Shown: piece after piece, positions 1 to 6,849 of the stretch | How positions within the stretch are numbered: position 1 is the first letter of the stretch | How the letters are laid out: the number at the start of each line of letters is the position of its first letter | DNA from: Rhodospirillales bacterium | GTDB taxonomy: Bacteria; Pseudomonadota; Alphaproteobacteria; UBA8366; JADFVY01 | Direction of reading: 5' to 3' | NCBI GenBank assembly: GCA_024644185.1 | Contig: JAHELM010000083.1 | Span: forward strand, 1-8,252 | Length of the DNA: 8,252 nt | The notes under the pieces: generated by a model | The model's input: the letters and a program-made list of their open reading frames with translations, nothing else | Database searches by the model: none | What the model was told of the DNA's origin: nothing | Translations under genes and position numbers: made by a program

Positions 1-1331
1 CCACGGTAATGCTGGCTGTGACCAGCCCGAAGCTGACCGGTCTGGTCTTTCTTGCCGTCCCGGTGGTGGTTGCGCCGATTGTGATTTTCGGCCGCCGGGT
101 TCGCCGCCTGAGCCGCGAGTCGCAGGACAGGGTCGCCGATCTGTCGTCCTATGGCGACGAGGCACTGCATGGCGTTCGCACCATGCAGGCCTATACGCAT
201 GAGGACGAAGACCGTCGGAAGTTCGCCCTTGTAACCGAGGAAGCCTTCACCACGGCGGTTCACCGGATCCGCGTTCGTGCCGTGCTTACGGCCATCGTCA
301 TCATGCTTGTATTCGGCTCGGTCGGGCTGGTCCTGTGGATTGGCGGGCACGACGTGATCGCCGGGCGGATCACGGTTGGCGATCTTTCGGCCTTCGTATT
401 TTATTCGATCGTCGTGGCCGGATCGGTTGGCGCCATTTCCGAAGTGATCGGCGATCTGCAACGCGCCGCCGGCGCCGCCGAACGCCTGCTCGACCTGCTG
501 GCGACCGAGCCCGACATCCGCAGCCCCGCCAATCCCGTCGCGTTACCGTCACCCCCGCTGGGCGAGGTGCGTTTCGAGGGCGTGCGCTTCCACTATCCAT
601 CGCGACCGGATGTCAGCGCGCTCGACGATTTCGATCTGACCGTGCGGCCGGGCGAGACCGTGGCCCTGGTCGGCCCCTCGGGTGCCGGCAAGACGACTGT
701 GCTGCAATTGCTGTTGCGGTTTTACGACCCGGAAGCGGGAACGGTACGACTGGATGGTATCGACCTTCGGCAGGCCGATCCGAAGGCCGTGCGCCGGCGT
801 TTTGCCCTGGTGGCACAGGATCCGGTGATTTTCGCCGCCGATGCCTGGGAAAACATCCGATACGGTCGTCCGGACGCCAGCGACGACGAAGTCCGCGCCG
901 CGGCCGAAGCGGCGGCCGCGGCCGAGTTCCTCGACCGGATGCCGGACGGTTTTGCAACCCAGCTTGGCGAGCGTGGCGTGCGTCTCTCCGGTGGGCAGCG
1001 CCAGCGTATAGCCATTGCCCGCGCCATCCTGCGCGATCCCGTGGTGCTGCTTCTCGATGAAGCGACTAGTGCGCTGGACGCCGAATCGGAACGCCTGGTG
1101 CAGGAAGCGCTGGAGCGGTTGATGGAAGGGCGCACCACCATCGTGATCGCCCATCGCCTGGCGACGGTCCTGAAGGCAGGGCGGATCGCGGTGATGGACG
1201 GCGGCCGCATCGTCGCCGAGGGCAACCACGCGAGCCTCGTGGCCGAGGGTGGGCTTTATGCGCGCCTTGCCCGGCTGCAGTTCGACCAGGGCAGGGCGCT
1301 GGGCGCCGGGGAACAGGGCGCCGCTGTATAG
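1..1331 (+). CDS. ABC exporter, fused permease/ATPase (MsbA-related), 5' end missing
   Basis: This is a type I ABC exporter half-transporter cut by the left edge. The frame is open from base 3 and gives 442 residues. Families of this kind run near 580-600 residues, so roughly 150 N-terminal residues lie outside, and the ATG at base 9 is an internal methionine. Counting from it, the end of TM3 and TM4 (about 11-28), TM5 (91-112) and TM6 (124-145) remain. The nucleotide-binding domain follows from about 187, with Walker A GPSGAGKT (222-229), Q-loop Gln270, signature LSGGQ (326-330), Walker B ending Asp350 with catalytic Glu351, D-loop SALD and switch His382. All catalytic parts are present, so it should be active as a dimer in the inner membrane. 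The sequence resembles the proteobacterial MsbA-related exporter group; the substrate (lipid, drug or other) cannot be read from it. No clear terminator follows the stop. Confidence 0.93.
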   Translation, partial: TVMLAVTSPKLTGLVFLAVPVVVAPIVIFGRRVRRLSRESQDRVADLSSYGDEALHGVRTMQAYTHEDEDRRKFALVTEEAFTTAVHRIRVRAVLTAIVIMLVFGSVGLVLWIGGHDVIAGRITVGDLSAFVFYSIVVAGSVGAISEVIGDLQRAAGAAERLLDLLATEPDIRSPANPVALPSPPLGEVRFEGVRFHYPSRPDVSALDDFDLTVRPGETVALVGPSGAGKTTVLQLLLRFYDPEAGTVRLDGIDLRQADPKAVRRRFALVAQDPVIFAADAWENIRYGRPDASDDEVRAAAEAAAAAEFLDRMPDGFATQLGERGVRLSGGQRQRIAIARAILRDPVVLLLDEATSALDAESERLVQEALERLMEGRTTIVIAHRLATVLKAGRIAVMDGGRIVAEGNHASLVAEGGLYARLARLQFDQGRALGAGEQGAAV

Positions 1332-1402
1332 AAGGAGGGCCATATTCCCGCCATGCTTCCCGGCAATTGTGCAGCGAACCTGCATTCGAGAGCGCACCGC
1401 AT

Positions 1403-1963
1403 ATGCCGACCGTCTTCACCCATCCCGCCGTCGCCATAGCCTTATACCCCTGGCTGCGTGACCGCGTTGGCGGACGCAAGGCCCTGGTAGCCGGTGGGTT
1501 GCTGACCGCTCTGCCCGATCTCGACGTGATCGGCTTCAGGCTTGGCATCCCTTACGGGCATATGCTGGGCCATCGCGGGCTGAGCCACTCGCTCGCCTTC
1601 GCCCTTGTCGTCGGCGGTGTGGCCGCACTCCCCCTGGCGCGGCGCTGGGTCGCCAATCCCTGGGCTTTATGGCTGTTCTTCTTTCTTTGTCTGGCCTCGC
1701 ACGGGGTGCTCGATGCGTTGACCAGCGGTGGCAAGGGGGTGGCATTCCTGGCGCCCTTCTCGAACGAGCGCTTCTTCTTCGACAGCCGGCCCGTTCTCGT
1801 CTCGCCCATCGCTGTCGACCGCTTTCTGGCCAATGGCCGGGGGCTCGATGTTCTGCTCAGCGAGTTGCGGTGGATCTGGCTGCCGGCGTTGTCCCTGGCC
1901 GTGGCCGGCACGCTGGCGGGCCTCCGGCGGCGCAAGGCGGTTAGGCCCGTGCCGACGGAGTAA
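1403..1963 (+). CDS. YdjM/DUF457-type membrane-bound metal-dependent hydrolase
   Basis: A 186-residue inner-membrane protein of the YdjM-like family (LexA-binding-type putative hydrolases, DUF457). Visible family marks are His7 in FTHP, the LPDLD motif (Asp39, Asp41), HRGLSH (His57-His62, after His53) and SHGVLD (His100, Asp104). These His/Asp residues could ligate a metal. Hydrophobic segments lie at about 65-80, 86-100 and 160-175, and the C-terminus is basic (RRRK). ATG 1403 was chosen because the family typically begins just before the FTHP-like segment. An in-frame TTG at 1367 would add 12 residues that look unlike a protein terminus. No good ribosome-binding site precedes 1403. The gene starts 71 bases after the exporter and may be co-transcribed with it. 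The substrate is unknown. The stop lies 3 bases from the converging MotB-like gene. Confidence 0.85.
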   Translation: MPTVFTHPAVAIALYPWLRDRVGGRKALVAGGLLTALPDLDVIGFRLGIPYGHMLGHRGLSHSLAFALVVGGVAALPLARRWVANPWALWLFFFLCLASHGVLDALTSGGKGVAFLAPFSNERFFFDSRPVLVSPIAVDRFLANGRGLDVLLSELRWIWLPALSLAVAGTLAGLRRRKAVRPVPTE

Positions 1964-1966
1964 TCC

Positions 1967-3265
1967 TCAGCGTTGGGTCAGTTTCAGTTCGATGCGGCGG
2001 TTGCGGCTATAGGCCTCGGCCGAATCGCCGGGTTCCAGCGGCTGGTACTCGGCATAGCCGGTGGCGGCAAGGTGTTCCGGCGCGATACCCTGCGCCTGCA
2101 GGAAGCGCAGCACCGACAATGCGCGCGCCGTCGACAACTCCCAGTTCGAGGGAAACTCCTCGTTGTGGATGGGCACCCTGTCGGTATGGCCGTCGACCTG
2201 CAGCACCCAGTTGATGTCGGGCGGAATGCGCGCGGCAATATCGATCAAGGTACGCGCAAGCGCCGCCAGCTGTTCCTTGCCCGGCGTGCCCAGTTCGGCC
2301 TCGCCGGATGCGAACAGAACCTCCGACTGGAAGACGAAACGATCGCCGACGATCCGGATGTCCTGCCGCTCGCCCAGAACGTCGCGCAGCCGGCCGAAAA
2401 ACTCCGAGCGATAGCGGGCAAGTTCCTGGACCTTGGAGGCCAGCGCCGCATTCAGCCGCTGGCCGAGATCGACGATTTGCGCCTTCTGTTCCTGATCGCG
2501 GGCCTCGGACGCCTCAAGCGCTTCATTGAGCGCGCCGATCTGTCCGCGCAGTTCGGCAAGCTGCTGGTTCAGCAAGGCGAGTTGAGCCTTTGCGGCCATC
2601 GAGATTTCGCGCTCCCGAACCAGATCGTCCTCGTTCGACTTGGTCTTCAGCACCATCTCCTGAAGCTGCTTTTCCAGTTCGGCGCGATAGGCGGTCATGG
2701 CGGTGACGTCCTGCCGCAGTTCCGCCAGTTCCTTCAACTGAACCTCGACGGTCTCGCGGTCGGCGGCAATGGTCTTGTTTGCCGCCTCGATTTCGATCAT
2801 CAATCGCGCCAGATCCGCGTCGCGCTGCGCTATGGCGGCTTCCGAATTGCTCAGTGCCGCCGCCAGACGGGAACTTTCCGCATTGGCCGACTCGGCCTTG
2901 TCCTGCAGTTCCGCCAAGCGGCTGGTCAGGCTGTCGCGGACCGTGCGCAGGGAGTTCAGTTCGCTACCCAGTTTGTCGCGTTCGGCCAGCGTGCTCTGCA
3001 ATTCGGTGGAGAGCTGAGAAACGGTTGATTGCAGGTCCGTATTCGCTGCCTTTTCAAGCGATAGCAGATCGGCCAGTTCGGAGACTTCGCGGTTCAATTG
3101 CTCCAGCGCCGCGTCGCGGCCGCTCAGCGTTTCGCTCAGATAGAATTGCGACAGCACAAAGATCAACAGCAGAAAGGTGATGATCATCACCAGATTGGAC
3201 AGCGCGTCCACGAACCCTGGCCAGATGTCCAGGGTATGGCGGCTTCTGCGCGAAAGGCGTGCCAT
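1967..3265 (-). CDS. MotB/OmpA-like protein with long periplasmic coiled coil
   Basis: A 432-residue envelope protein. A basic N-terminus (RLSRRSRH, cytoplasmic) leads to one membrane helix (about 18-42). Asp20, in FVDALSN at the start of that helix, sits where MotB-, TolR- and ZorB-type subunits carry their proton-binding aspartate. Residues 48-290 are almost unbroken heptad-like sequence rich in Leu, Glu, Gln, Ala and Lys, a predicted coiled coil. Residues 303-430 form an OmpA C-terminal domain: VDGHTDRVP (Asp358, Asp362), NWELSTARA (Arg381) and SRNRRIEL (Asn422-Arg424), the residues used to hold diaminopimelate in peptidoglycan. It therefore looks like the B subunit of a proton-driven stator, anchored to the cell wall. 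ATG 3265 lies 15 bases after the channel-subunit stop, behind a weak G-rich site (GGGGGCGG), which implies co-transcription. True flagellar MotB is less likely because of the long coiled coil and the absence of flagellar genes nearby. Confidence 0.88.
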   Translation of the reverse strand: MARLSRRSRHTLDIWPGFVDALSNLVMIITFLLLIFVLSQFYLSETLSGRDAALEQLNREVSELADLLSLEKAANTDLQSTVSQLSTELQSTLAERDKLGSELNSLRTVRDSLTSRLAELQDKAESANAESSRLAAALSNSEAAIAQRDADLARLMIEIEAANKTIAADRETVEVQLKELAELRQDVTAMTAYRAELEKQLQEMVLKTKSNEDDLVREREISMAAKAQLALLNQQLAELRGQIGALNEALEASEARDQEQKAQIVDLGQRLNAALASKVQELARYRSEFFGRLRDVLGERQDIRIVGDRFVFQSEVLFASGEAELGTPGKEQLAALARTLIDIAARIPPDINWVLQVDGHTDRVPIHNEEFPSNWELSTARALSVLRFLQAQGIAPEHLAATGYAEYQPLEPGDSAEAYSRNRRIELKLTQR

Positions 3266-3280
3266 CGCGATCCGCCCCCG

Positions 3281-4432
3281 TCAGCCGCGCGGTCCGGGTT
3301 GGCCGGCCGACGCGGCGATGGTGCGGGCCAGAAGGCGGATTTCGCCGCGCAGTTCCTCCAGCGTCTGGGTGCGCCCGGCGGCACTCTCCTGCGCCGTGCG
3401 GGTCAGCGTCTGATCCATGCTGCGGACAGCCTGCCGTACGGCCGGATCGCCGCCGGCATTGTCGGCGAGCTTGGTCAGGACCGGCTTCAGTTCGGCCTGC
3501 CCCTCGGCCAGCTTCAGCAGGACGTGTTGCCCGGCGCGCATCTGGTCGCCCAGCGCGCCCAGCTTTTCGGTCAGTTGGAGAATATGTTGATCGGTACGCC
3601 CGCGGCTCGATTCCGCCTGACCGATCGTCCGTTCCAGCCGTTCCAGACTGTCGGCGGTCTTTTCCAGAAGTGCCTGGATATAGGCGGGAACCGATGTCTC
3701 GCCCTCGCCGCCTATGCTGCCGCTGCTGAGGCGGGTCAGCCCGGACAGCCAGTCTTCCAGTTCGTTGTAGAACCGGTTCTGCGCGTGTCCCGCGACCAGA
3801 TCGAGAAGGCCGAGGACCAGCGAGCCCGACAGGCCGAACAGCGAGGAACTGAACGCTGTTCCCATGCCGCCAAGCGGCGCTTGCAGACCAGCCTTGAGAT
3901 CCGCCAGCATGGTGCCGACATCGCCGCTGCTGCTGGTCAGACTGCCAATGACGCCGCCGATGGCCGAAACCGTCTGCAACAGGCCCCAGAAGGTGCCGAG
4001 CAGGCCCAGAAAAACCAGAAGTCCGATCATGTAGCGCGAATATTCACGGCGTTCGTCCAGCCGTGTCACGATCCCGTCCAGCAGCGTCCGCATGGCCACG
4101 GTCGACAGGCTGATCCGCCCGCCTCCGCGCTCGCTGCGTTCGCCCAGCATGGTCGCCATCGGCGATAGCAGGCGCGGCACCGCGGCGCTGGTGGCACCCA
4201 TATGGCCGCGCTTGAAGGTTTCGATCCAGGCAACCTCCGGGGCCAGCGAGCCGACCATCTGGAAAGCGTGGACGATGCCGATCAGGAATACGAACAGGAT
4301 GATGCCGTTGATGACCGCATTGGCCATGAAGGTGGCGAGCAGATCGCCATAGAAATTGGCGGCAATGGCGCCGGCTATGACGCAGGCGAGGATCAACCCC
4401 ATCCGGATCAGGAACCCGCTCGGTTTCGTCAT
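3281..4432 (-). CDS. MotA/TolQ/ExbB-type proton channel subunit with C-terminal helical tail
   Basis: A 383-residue inner-membrane protein. Predicted membrane helices are at about 7-27, 37-60, 134-155 and 186-215. The last two carry the family core: GLLGTFWGLLQT (143-154), then LGGMGTAFSSSLFGLSGS (187-204), where small and hydroxyl residues line the ion path in MotA, TolQ, ExbB and ZorA. A cytoplasmic loop (about 61-133) separates the helix pairs. The tail after 216 is cytoplasmic, about 165 residues long, and largely helical (for example LEKTADSLERLERT and ILQLTEKLGALGDQM). Such A subunits usually assemble as pentamers around two B subunits; here the partner would be the MotB-like protein encoded 15 bases downstream. 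ATG 4432 was chosen because GAGGAG lies 6 bases upstream; a GTG at 4462 is in frame but has no comparable site. The energised process is unknown. Confidence 0.87.
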   Translation of the reverse strand: MTKPSGFLIRMGLILACVIAGAIAANFYGDLLATFMANAVINGIILFVFLIGIVHAFQMVGSLAPEVAWIETFKRGHMGATSAAVPRLLSPMATMLGERSERGGGRISLSTVAMRTLLDGIVTRLDERREYSRYMIGLLVFLGLLGTFWGLLQTVSAIGGVIGSLTSSSGDVGTMLADLKAGLQAPLGGMGTAFSSSLFGLSGSLVLGLLDLVAGHAQNRFYNELEDWLSGLTRLSSGSIGGEGETSVPAYIQALLEKTADSLERLERTIGQAESSRGRTDQHILQLTEKLGALGDQMRAGQHVLLKLAEGQAELKPVLTKLADNAGGDPAVRQAVRSMDQTLTRTAQESAAGRTQTLEELRGEIRLLARTIAASAGQPGPRG

Positions 4433-4438
4433 GTGCAA

Positions 4439-4444
4439 CTCCTC
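4439..4444 (-). promoter_or_regulatory. Ribosome binding site of the channel subunit gene
   Basis: GAGGAG on the minus strand, separated by 6 bases (TTGCAC) from ATG 4432. It is the strongest Shine-Dalgarno match in the trio and fixes the start at 4432 rather than the in-frame GTG at 4462. Confidence 0.8.
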
Positions 4445-4480
4445 AATCCCTCGTTCCGGCACCCTGGTCGTCTGTCGAGC

Positions 4481-5260
4481 CTAGCCGGGCGGAATCACAA
4501 TATCCACCCGATCCTTCGGGTCCTCGTCGGTCTTGTCGCCCCGCGGAAGCACGGAAATCCGGTCGATGACGATCCCCTTTCCGACCAGATAATCGCGCAC
4601 TGCCGTTGCCCTGGCTTGCGACAACCACCGGGCCTGGCTTGCAGATTGCGTCGCGGTGCCGGCAAAGCCAAGCACCTTGATGCGAACCCCCGGATTGGCG
4701 GCCAGCCAGAACACCAATGCATCCAGTTCCGGCCGCGCCCGATCCGGCACCTCCGAATCGCCGACGCCGTAGACGATGCGGACCGCGTCGGGATGTGGAG
4801 CCATGGCAGGCGGTCGAACCGTATCGGGCGAACCCGGCGGAAGTGTGACGGCGTCGCCACCCGACGGAGGCGCGGCGGGCGGCGGCGTCAGGTTCGGGGC
4901 GGCCGGAGGTTGCCCTGCCTGCGATGCGGCCGCGGGTTTTGTGGCCGGTGGTGGCGCGGAGAGTTTCGGCGGTGGCGGGGCCGCCAGAACCGGTGGCAGG
5001 GGGACATCCAGATGGACCGGCGGCAACGGGATGCCACCGGGCGTTCCGGCCAGCCAGGCGGCAAATTCCTCCGGGGTGACGGTCAGCCTGGATACGGGGG
5101 GAAACTCAGGCGGCGGCACGGCATCCGGCCCCCCTCCGTCCGCGGCCGCTACGGGCAACGCCAGCAGAGACGCCGCGAGAATTGCTGTCGCATGCAACCG
5201 TGCGACACGACGGGGTCCCGCCGAAAGGCGGGCGGTACTGGGGGCTGTTTTGTCCGTCAT
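4481..5260 (-). CDS. Secreted proline-rich protein with modified OmpA-like domain
   Basis: A 259-residue predicted periplasmic protein, first in the envelope trio and 48 bases upstream of the channel gene. A signal peptide is likely: basic RRVARLH (17-23), hydrophobic AILAASLLALPVAAA, and cleavage near Ala40. Residues about 44-155 are dominated by Pro and Ala (many PPP and APPP runs), a disordered or extended linker. Residues 160-257 resemble the OmpA C-terminal domain in pattern: VYGVGDSEVP, a helix, VLGFAG, LSQARATAVRDYL, and DRVDIVI. The GHTD-type motif is replaced by GFAG, so the Asp that normally contacts diaminopimelate is absent, while an Arg (217) near the expected position remains. 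From memory, modified domains of this kind recur in alphaproteobacteria. ATG 5260 was chosen for the signal peptide that follows. The frame is open further upstream to 5650, but that part overlaps suhB and is not protein-like. No clear ribosome-binding site is visible. Confidence 0.8.
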   Translation of the reverse strand: MTDKTAPSTARLSAGPRRVARLHATAILAASLLALPVAAADGGGPDAVPPPEFPPVSRLTVTPEEFAAWLAGTPGGIPLPPVHLDVPLPPVLAAPPPPKLSAPPPATKPAAASQAGQPPAAPNLTPPPAAPPSGGDAVTLPPGSPDTVRPPAMAPHPDAVRIVYGVGDSEVPDRARPELDALVFWLAANPGVRIKVLGFAGTATQSASQARWLSQARATAVRDYLVGKGIVIDRISVLPRGDKTDEDPKDRVDIVIPPG

Positions 5261-5344
5261 CCGCTGTCGAACCGCGGCTGTCCATCGGTTTGTATGTCGT
5301 CGCGCCCGTCGCCCGCCGGAAAGGCGATTGCCGACGCGCAGGCG

Positions 5345-5374
5345 ACCATAACCCATGCCGTGCCGGCGCGACAA
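5345..5374 (-). promoter_or_regulatory. Candidate sigma70-type promoter of the envelope trio
   Basis: On the minus strand, TTGTCG (5374-5369), an 18-base spacer, then TATGGT (5350-5345). Each box matches 4 of 6 consensus bases. The predicted start near 5338 would give a leader of about 78 bases before ATG 5260. It lies in the 155-base gap after suhB, which holds no gene and no convincing terminator. Found by eye. Confidence 0.3.
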
Positions 5375-5415
5375 CAGCCGCTTCCGGCCCGATGTCCGGG
5401 ACGGGATGGAATGTC

Positions 5416-6219
5416 TCAGGCGGCGGTCTTCAGGACCTTCACCAACTCGGTATACAGGCGGTCGTTCGAGGCCAGGATGGTGGCGGAATCGAGCTTGTGC
5501 GCCTTGCCGCCGATTTCGCTGACATAGCCACCGGCCTCGCGCACCAGGATGGTGCCGGCGGCAACGTCCCAGGCATCCAGGCCGGTTTCCCAGAAGCCAT
5601 CGTAACGCCCGGCCGCGACATAGGCGAGATCGAGCGACGCCGCACCCCAACGGCGGACGCCGGCGGTTTGGCGCATGACCGATTCCAGCTGGAGGAGAAA
5701 CCGGCGATGGCCTTCGCCTTCCTGGCGTCCCAGGAACGGGATGCCGGTGGCCAGCAGCGAGTCGGCCAGACGGCCGCGGCCGGATACGCGCAGCCGCCGA
5801 TCGTTGAGATAGGCGCCGGCGCCCTTTTCGGCCCAGAAGACCTCGTCCTTGATCGGATCGAACACGACGCCCGCAACAATTTCGCCAGCCCGCTCCAGCG
5901 CGATGGATACGGCAAAATGCGGCAGGCCGTGCAGGAAGTTGGTGGTACCGTCCAGCGGATCGACGATCCAGCGGTGCTCGGTGTCGTCACCCGCGATGGC
6001 GCCGGCTTCCTCCATCAGAAATCCGTAACTCGGTCGCGCCTTCAGAAGTTCCTGGCGAACCACGCGTTCGGCCTTCATGTCGGCGGCTGAGACGAAATCG
6101 GCGGGACCCTTCCGGCTGACCTGAAGCTGCTCGACCTCGCCGAAGTCGCGGATGAGCGCGCGCCCGGCCTTTTCGGCGGCACGGACCATGACGTTGATTG
6201 TGGCGGAGCGGTAAGGCAT
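5416..6219 (-). CDS. suhB: Inositol monophosphatase family protein (SuhB type)
   Basis: A 267-residue Mg2+-dependent phosphatase of the inositol monophosphatase superfamily, which hydrolyses myo-inositol phosphates and related sugar phosphates. Motifs are complete: DFVSAAD (41-47), metal-binding Glu70-Glu71 in LMEEAG, the signature WIVDPLDGTTNF (84-95) with Asp87, Asp90, Gly91 and Thr92, and the C-terminal LDAWDVAAG with Asp218. Length is typical. ATG 6219 is supported by AGGAA six bases upstream and by the family's usual N-terminus; the frame is open to 6285, but that extension would overlap the end of efp. In E. coli SuhB also binds Nus factors during rRNA transcription; whether this copy does so cannot be seen here. 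It starts 43 bases after efp and is probably co-transcribed with it. Other superfamily members (CysQ, HisN) are less likely given the motif spacing and genomic setting. Confidence 0.92.
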   Translation of the reverse strand: MPYRSATINVMVRAAEKAGRALIRDFGEVEQLQVSRKGPADFVSAADMKAERVVRQELLKARPSYGFLMEEAGAIAGDDTEHRWIVDPLDGTTNFLHGLPHFAVSIALERAGEIVAGVVFDPIKDEVFWAEKGAGAYLNDRRLRVSGRGRLADSLLATGIPFLGRQEGEGHRRFLLQLESVMRQTAGVRRWGAASLDLAYVAAGRYDGFWETGLDAWDVAAGTILVREAGGYVSEIGGKAHKLDSATILASNDRLYTELVKVLKTAA

Positions 6220-6225
6220 CGGGAA

Positions 6226-6230
6226 TTCCT
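6226..6230 (-). promoter_or_regulatory. Ribosome binding site of suhB
   Basis: AGGAA on the minus strand, 6 bases before ATG 6219. It supports that start over the upstream starts in the same open frame. Confidence 0.65.
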
Positions 6231-6262
6231 GTCGGTTCGGCCCCGCGGGGCGCGGATGGTGT

Positions 6263-6832
6263 TCAGTCGCGCGCGCGCTCGACATAGGCCACTTCGGCGG
6301 TGTTCACCACCACTCGGGTGCCGGATTCGATATGCGGTGGCACCATGATGCGTACGCCGTTCTCCAGCTTCGCCGGCTTGTAGCTGCCGGATGCCGTCTG
6401 GCCCTTGATAACCGGATCGGCCTCCACGACCTCCATGATCACGGTTTCCGGCAGGGTGACCGCGATCGGCGAGTCCTCGTGGGATTCAATCCTCACCACC
6501 ATGCCCTCCTGCAGGAACCGCGCCTGATCCTCGCCGATCAGGTCGACGCCGATGGAGGTCTGCTCGAAGGTTTCCTGATCCATGAAGGTGTAGGTGTCGC
6601 CGTCGGCGAACAGGTACTGGTAGTCGCGATGATCCAGCAGCACCCGCTCAACCGTCTCGGCCGAACGGAAGCGAACATTGGTCTTGGTGCCGTCGCGCAC
6701 ATCGCGCAGCTCGACTTGAAGATAGGCGCCGCCCTTGCCGGGCTGCACATTCTGGATCTTCATGGCGCGCCACAGTCGGCCTTCGTGCTCGACGATATAG
6801 CCGGGGCGAACCGCGTTGCCGCTGATCTTCAT
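6263..6832 (-). CDS. efp: Translation elongation factor P
   Basis: A 189-residue EF-P, which enters the ribosomal E site and relieves stalling at polyproline stretches. The N-terminal KOW-like domain begins MKISGNAVRPG. The loop QPGKGGAYLQ puts Lys33 at the tip that reaches the peptidyl transferase centre and is modified in many bacteria. Two OB-fold domains follow, including the family segments RFRSAETVERV and YQYLFADGDTYTFMD and the C-terminal signature GSYKPAKLENGVRIMVPPHIE. Length is standard. The start matches the family's universal N-terminus, although the upstream sequence (GGTAAAGAG directly before ATG) is a poor, crowded ribosome-binding site. No modification enzyme (EpmA/EpmB, EarP) is encoded in the window. 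The upstream envelope protein with PPP runs would be an obvious client, which is an inference. Confidence 0.97.
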   Translation of the reverse strand: MKISGNAVRPGYIVEHEGRLWRAMKIQNVQPGKGGAYLQVELRDVRDGTKTNVRFRSAETVERVLLDHRDYQYLFADGDTYTFMDQETFEQTSIGVDLIGEDQARFLQEGMVVRIESHEDSPIAVTLPETVIMEVVEADPVIKGQTASGSYKPAKLENGVRIMVPPHIESGTRVVVNTAEVAYVERARD

Positions 6833-6849
6833 CTCTTTACCATTTCAAG

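Noticed and set aside
1370..1384. Small inverted repeat TGCAG/CTGCA after the exporter
   Set aside because: A 5-base-pair stem without a U-tract is too weak for a terminator.
1973..3028. Open frame on the plus strand (351 codons)
   Set aside because: It is the antisense image of the repetitive coiled-coil region of the MotB-like gene, with no domain signature.
3098..4168. Long open frame on the plus strand (356 codons)
   Set aside because: It is antisense to the MotB-like and channel genes, whose motifs are unmistakable, and its composition is that of a shadow frame.
1967..4432. Zorya anti-phage defence system (ZorAB)
   Set aside because: The A and B subunits share the general architecture, but no ZorC, ZorD or ZorE-type gene (helicase or nuclease) is adjacent, the setting is housekeeping, and the long coiled coil is on the periplasmic B subunit rather than mainly on the A tail.
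1967..4432. Flagellar motor motA/motB
   Set aside because: There are no flagellar neighbours, the 240-residue coiled coil is not MotB-like, and there is an extra OmpA-like protein in the cluster. The homology is to the superfamily only.
4202..5527. Long open frame on the plus strand (441 codons)
   Set aside because: It is antisense to the channel and OmpA-like genes, extremely rich in Arg and Gly, with no recognisable domain; such frames are expected from high GC.
5261..5650. N-terminal extension of the OmpA-like protein
   Set aside because: The frame stays open but overlaps suhB, is rich in Arg and Gly, and would bury the signal peptide.
6240..6251. Perfect palindrome GCCCCGCGGGGC between efp and suhB
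   Set aside because: Allowing a minimum loop it makes only a 4-base-pair stem and no U-tract follows, so I do not call a terminator or operator.
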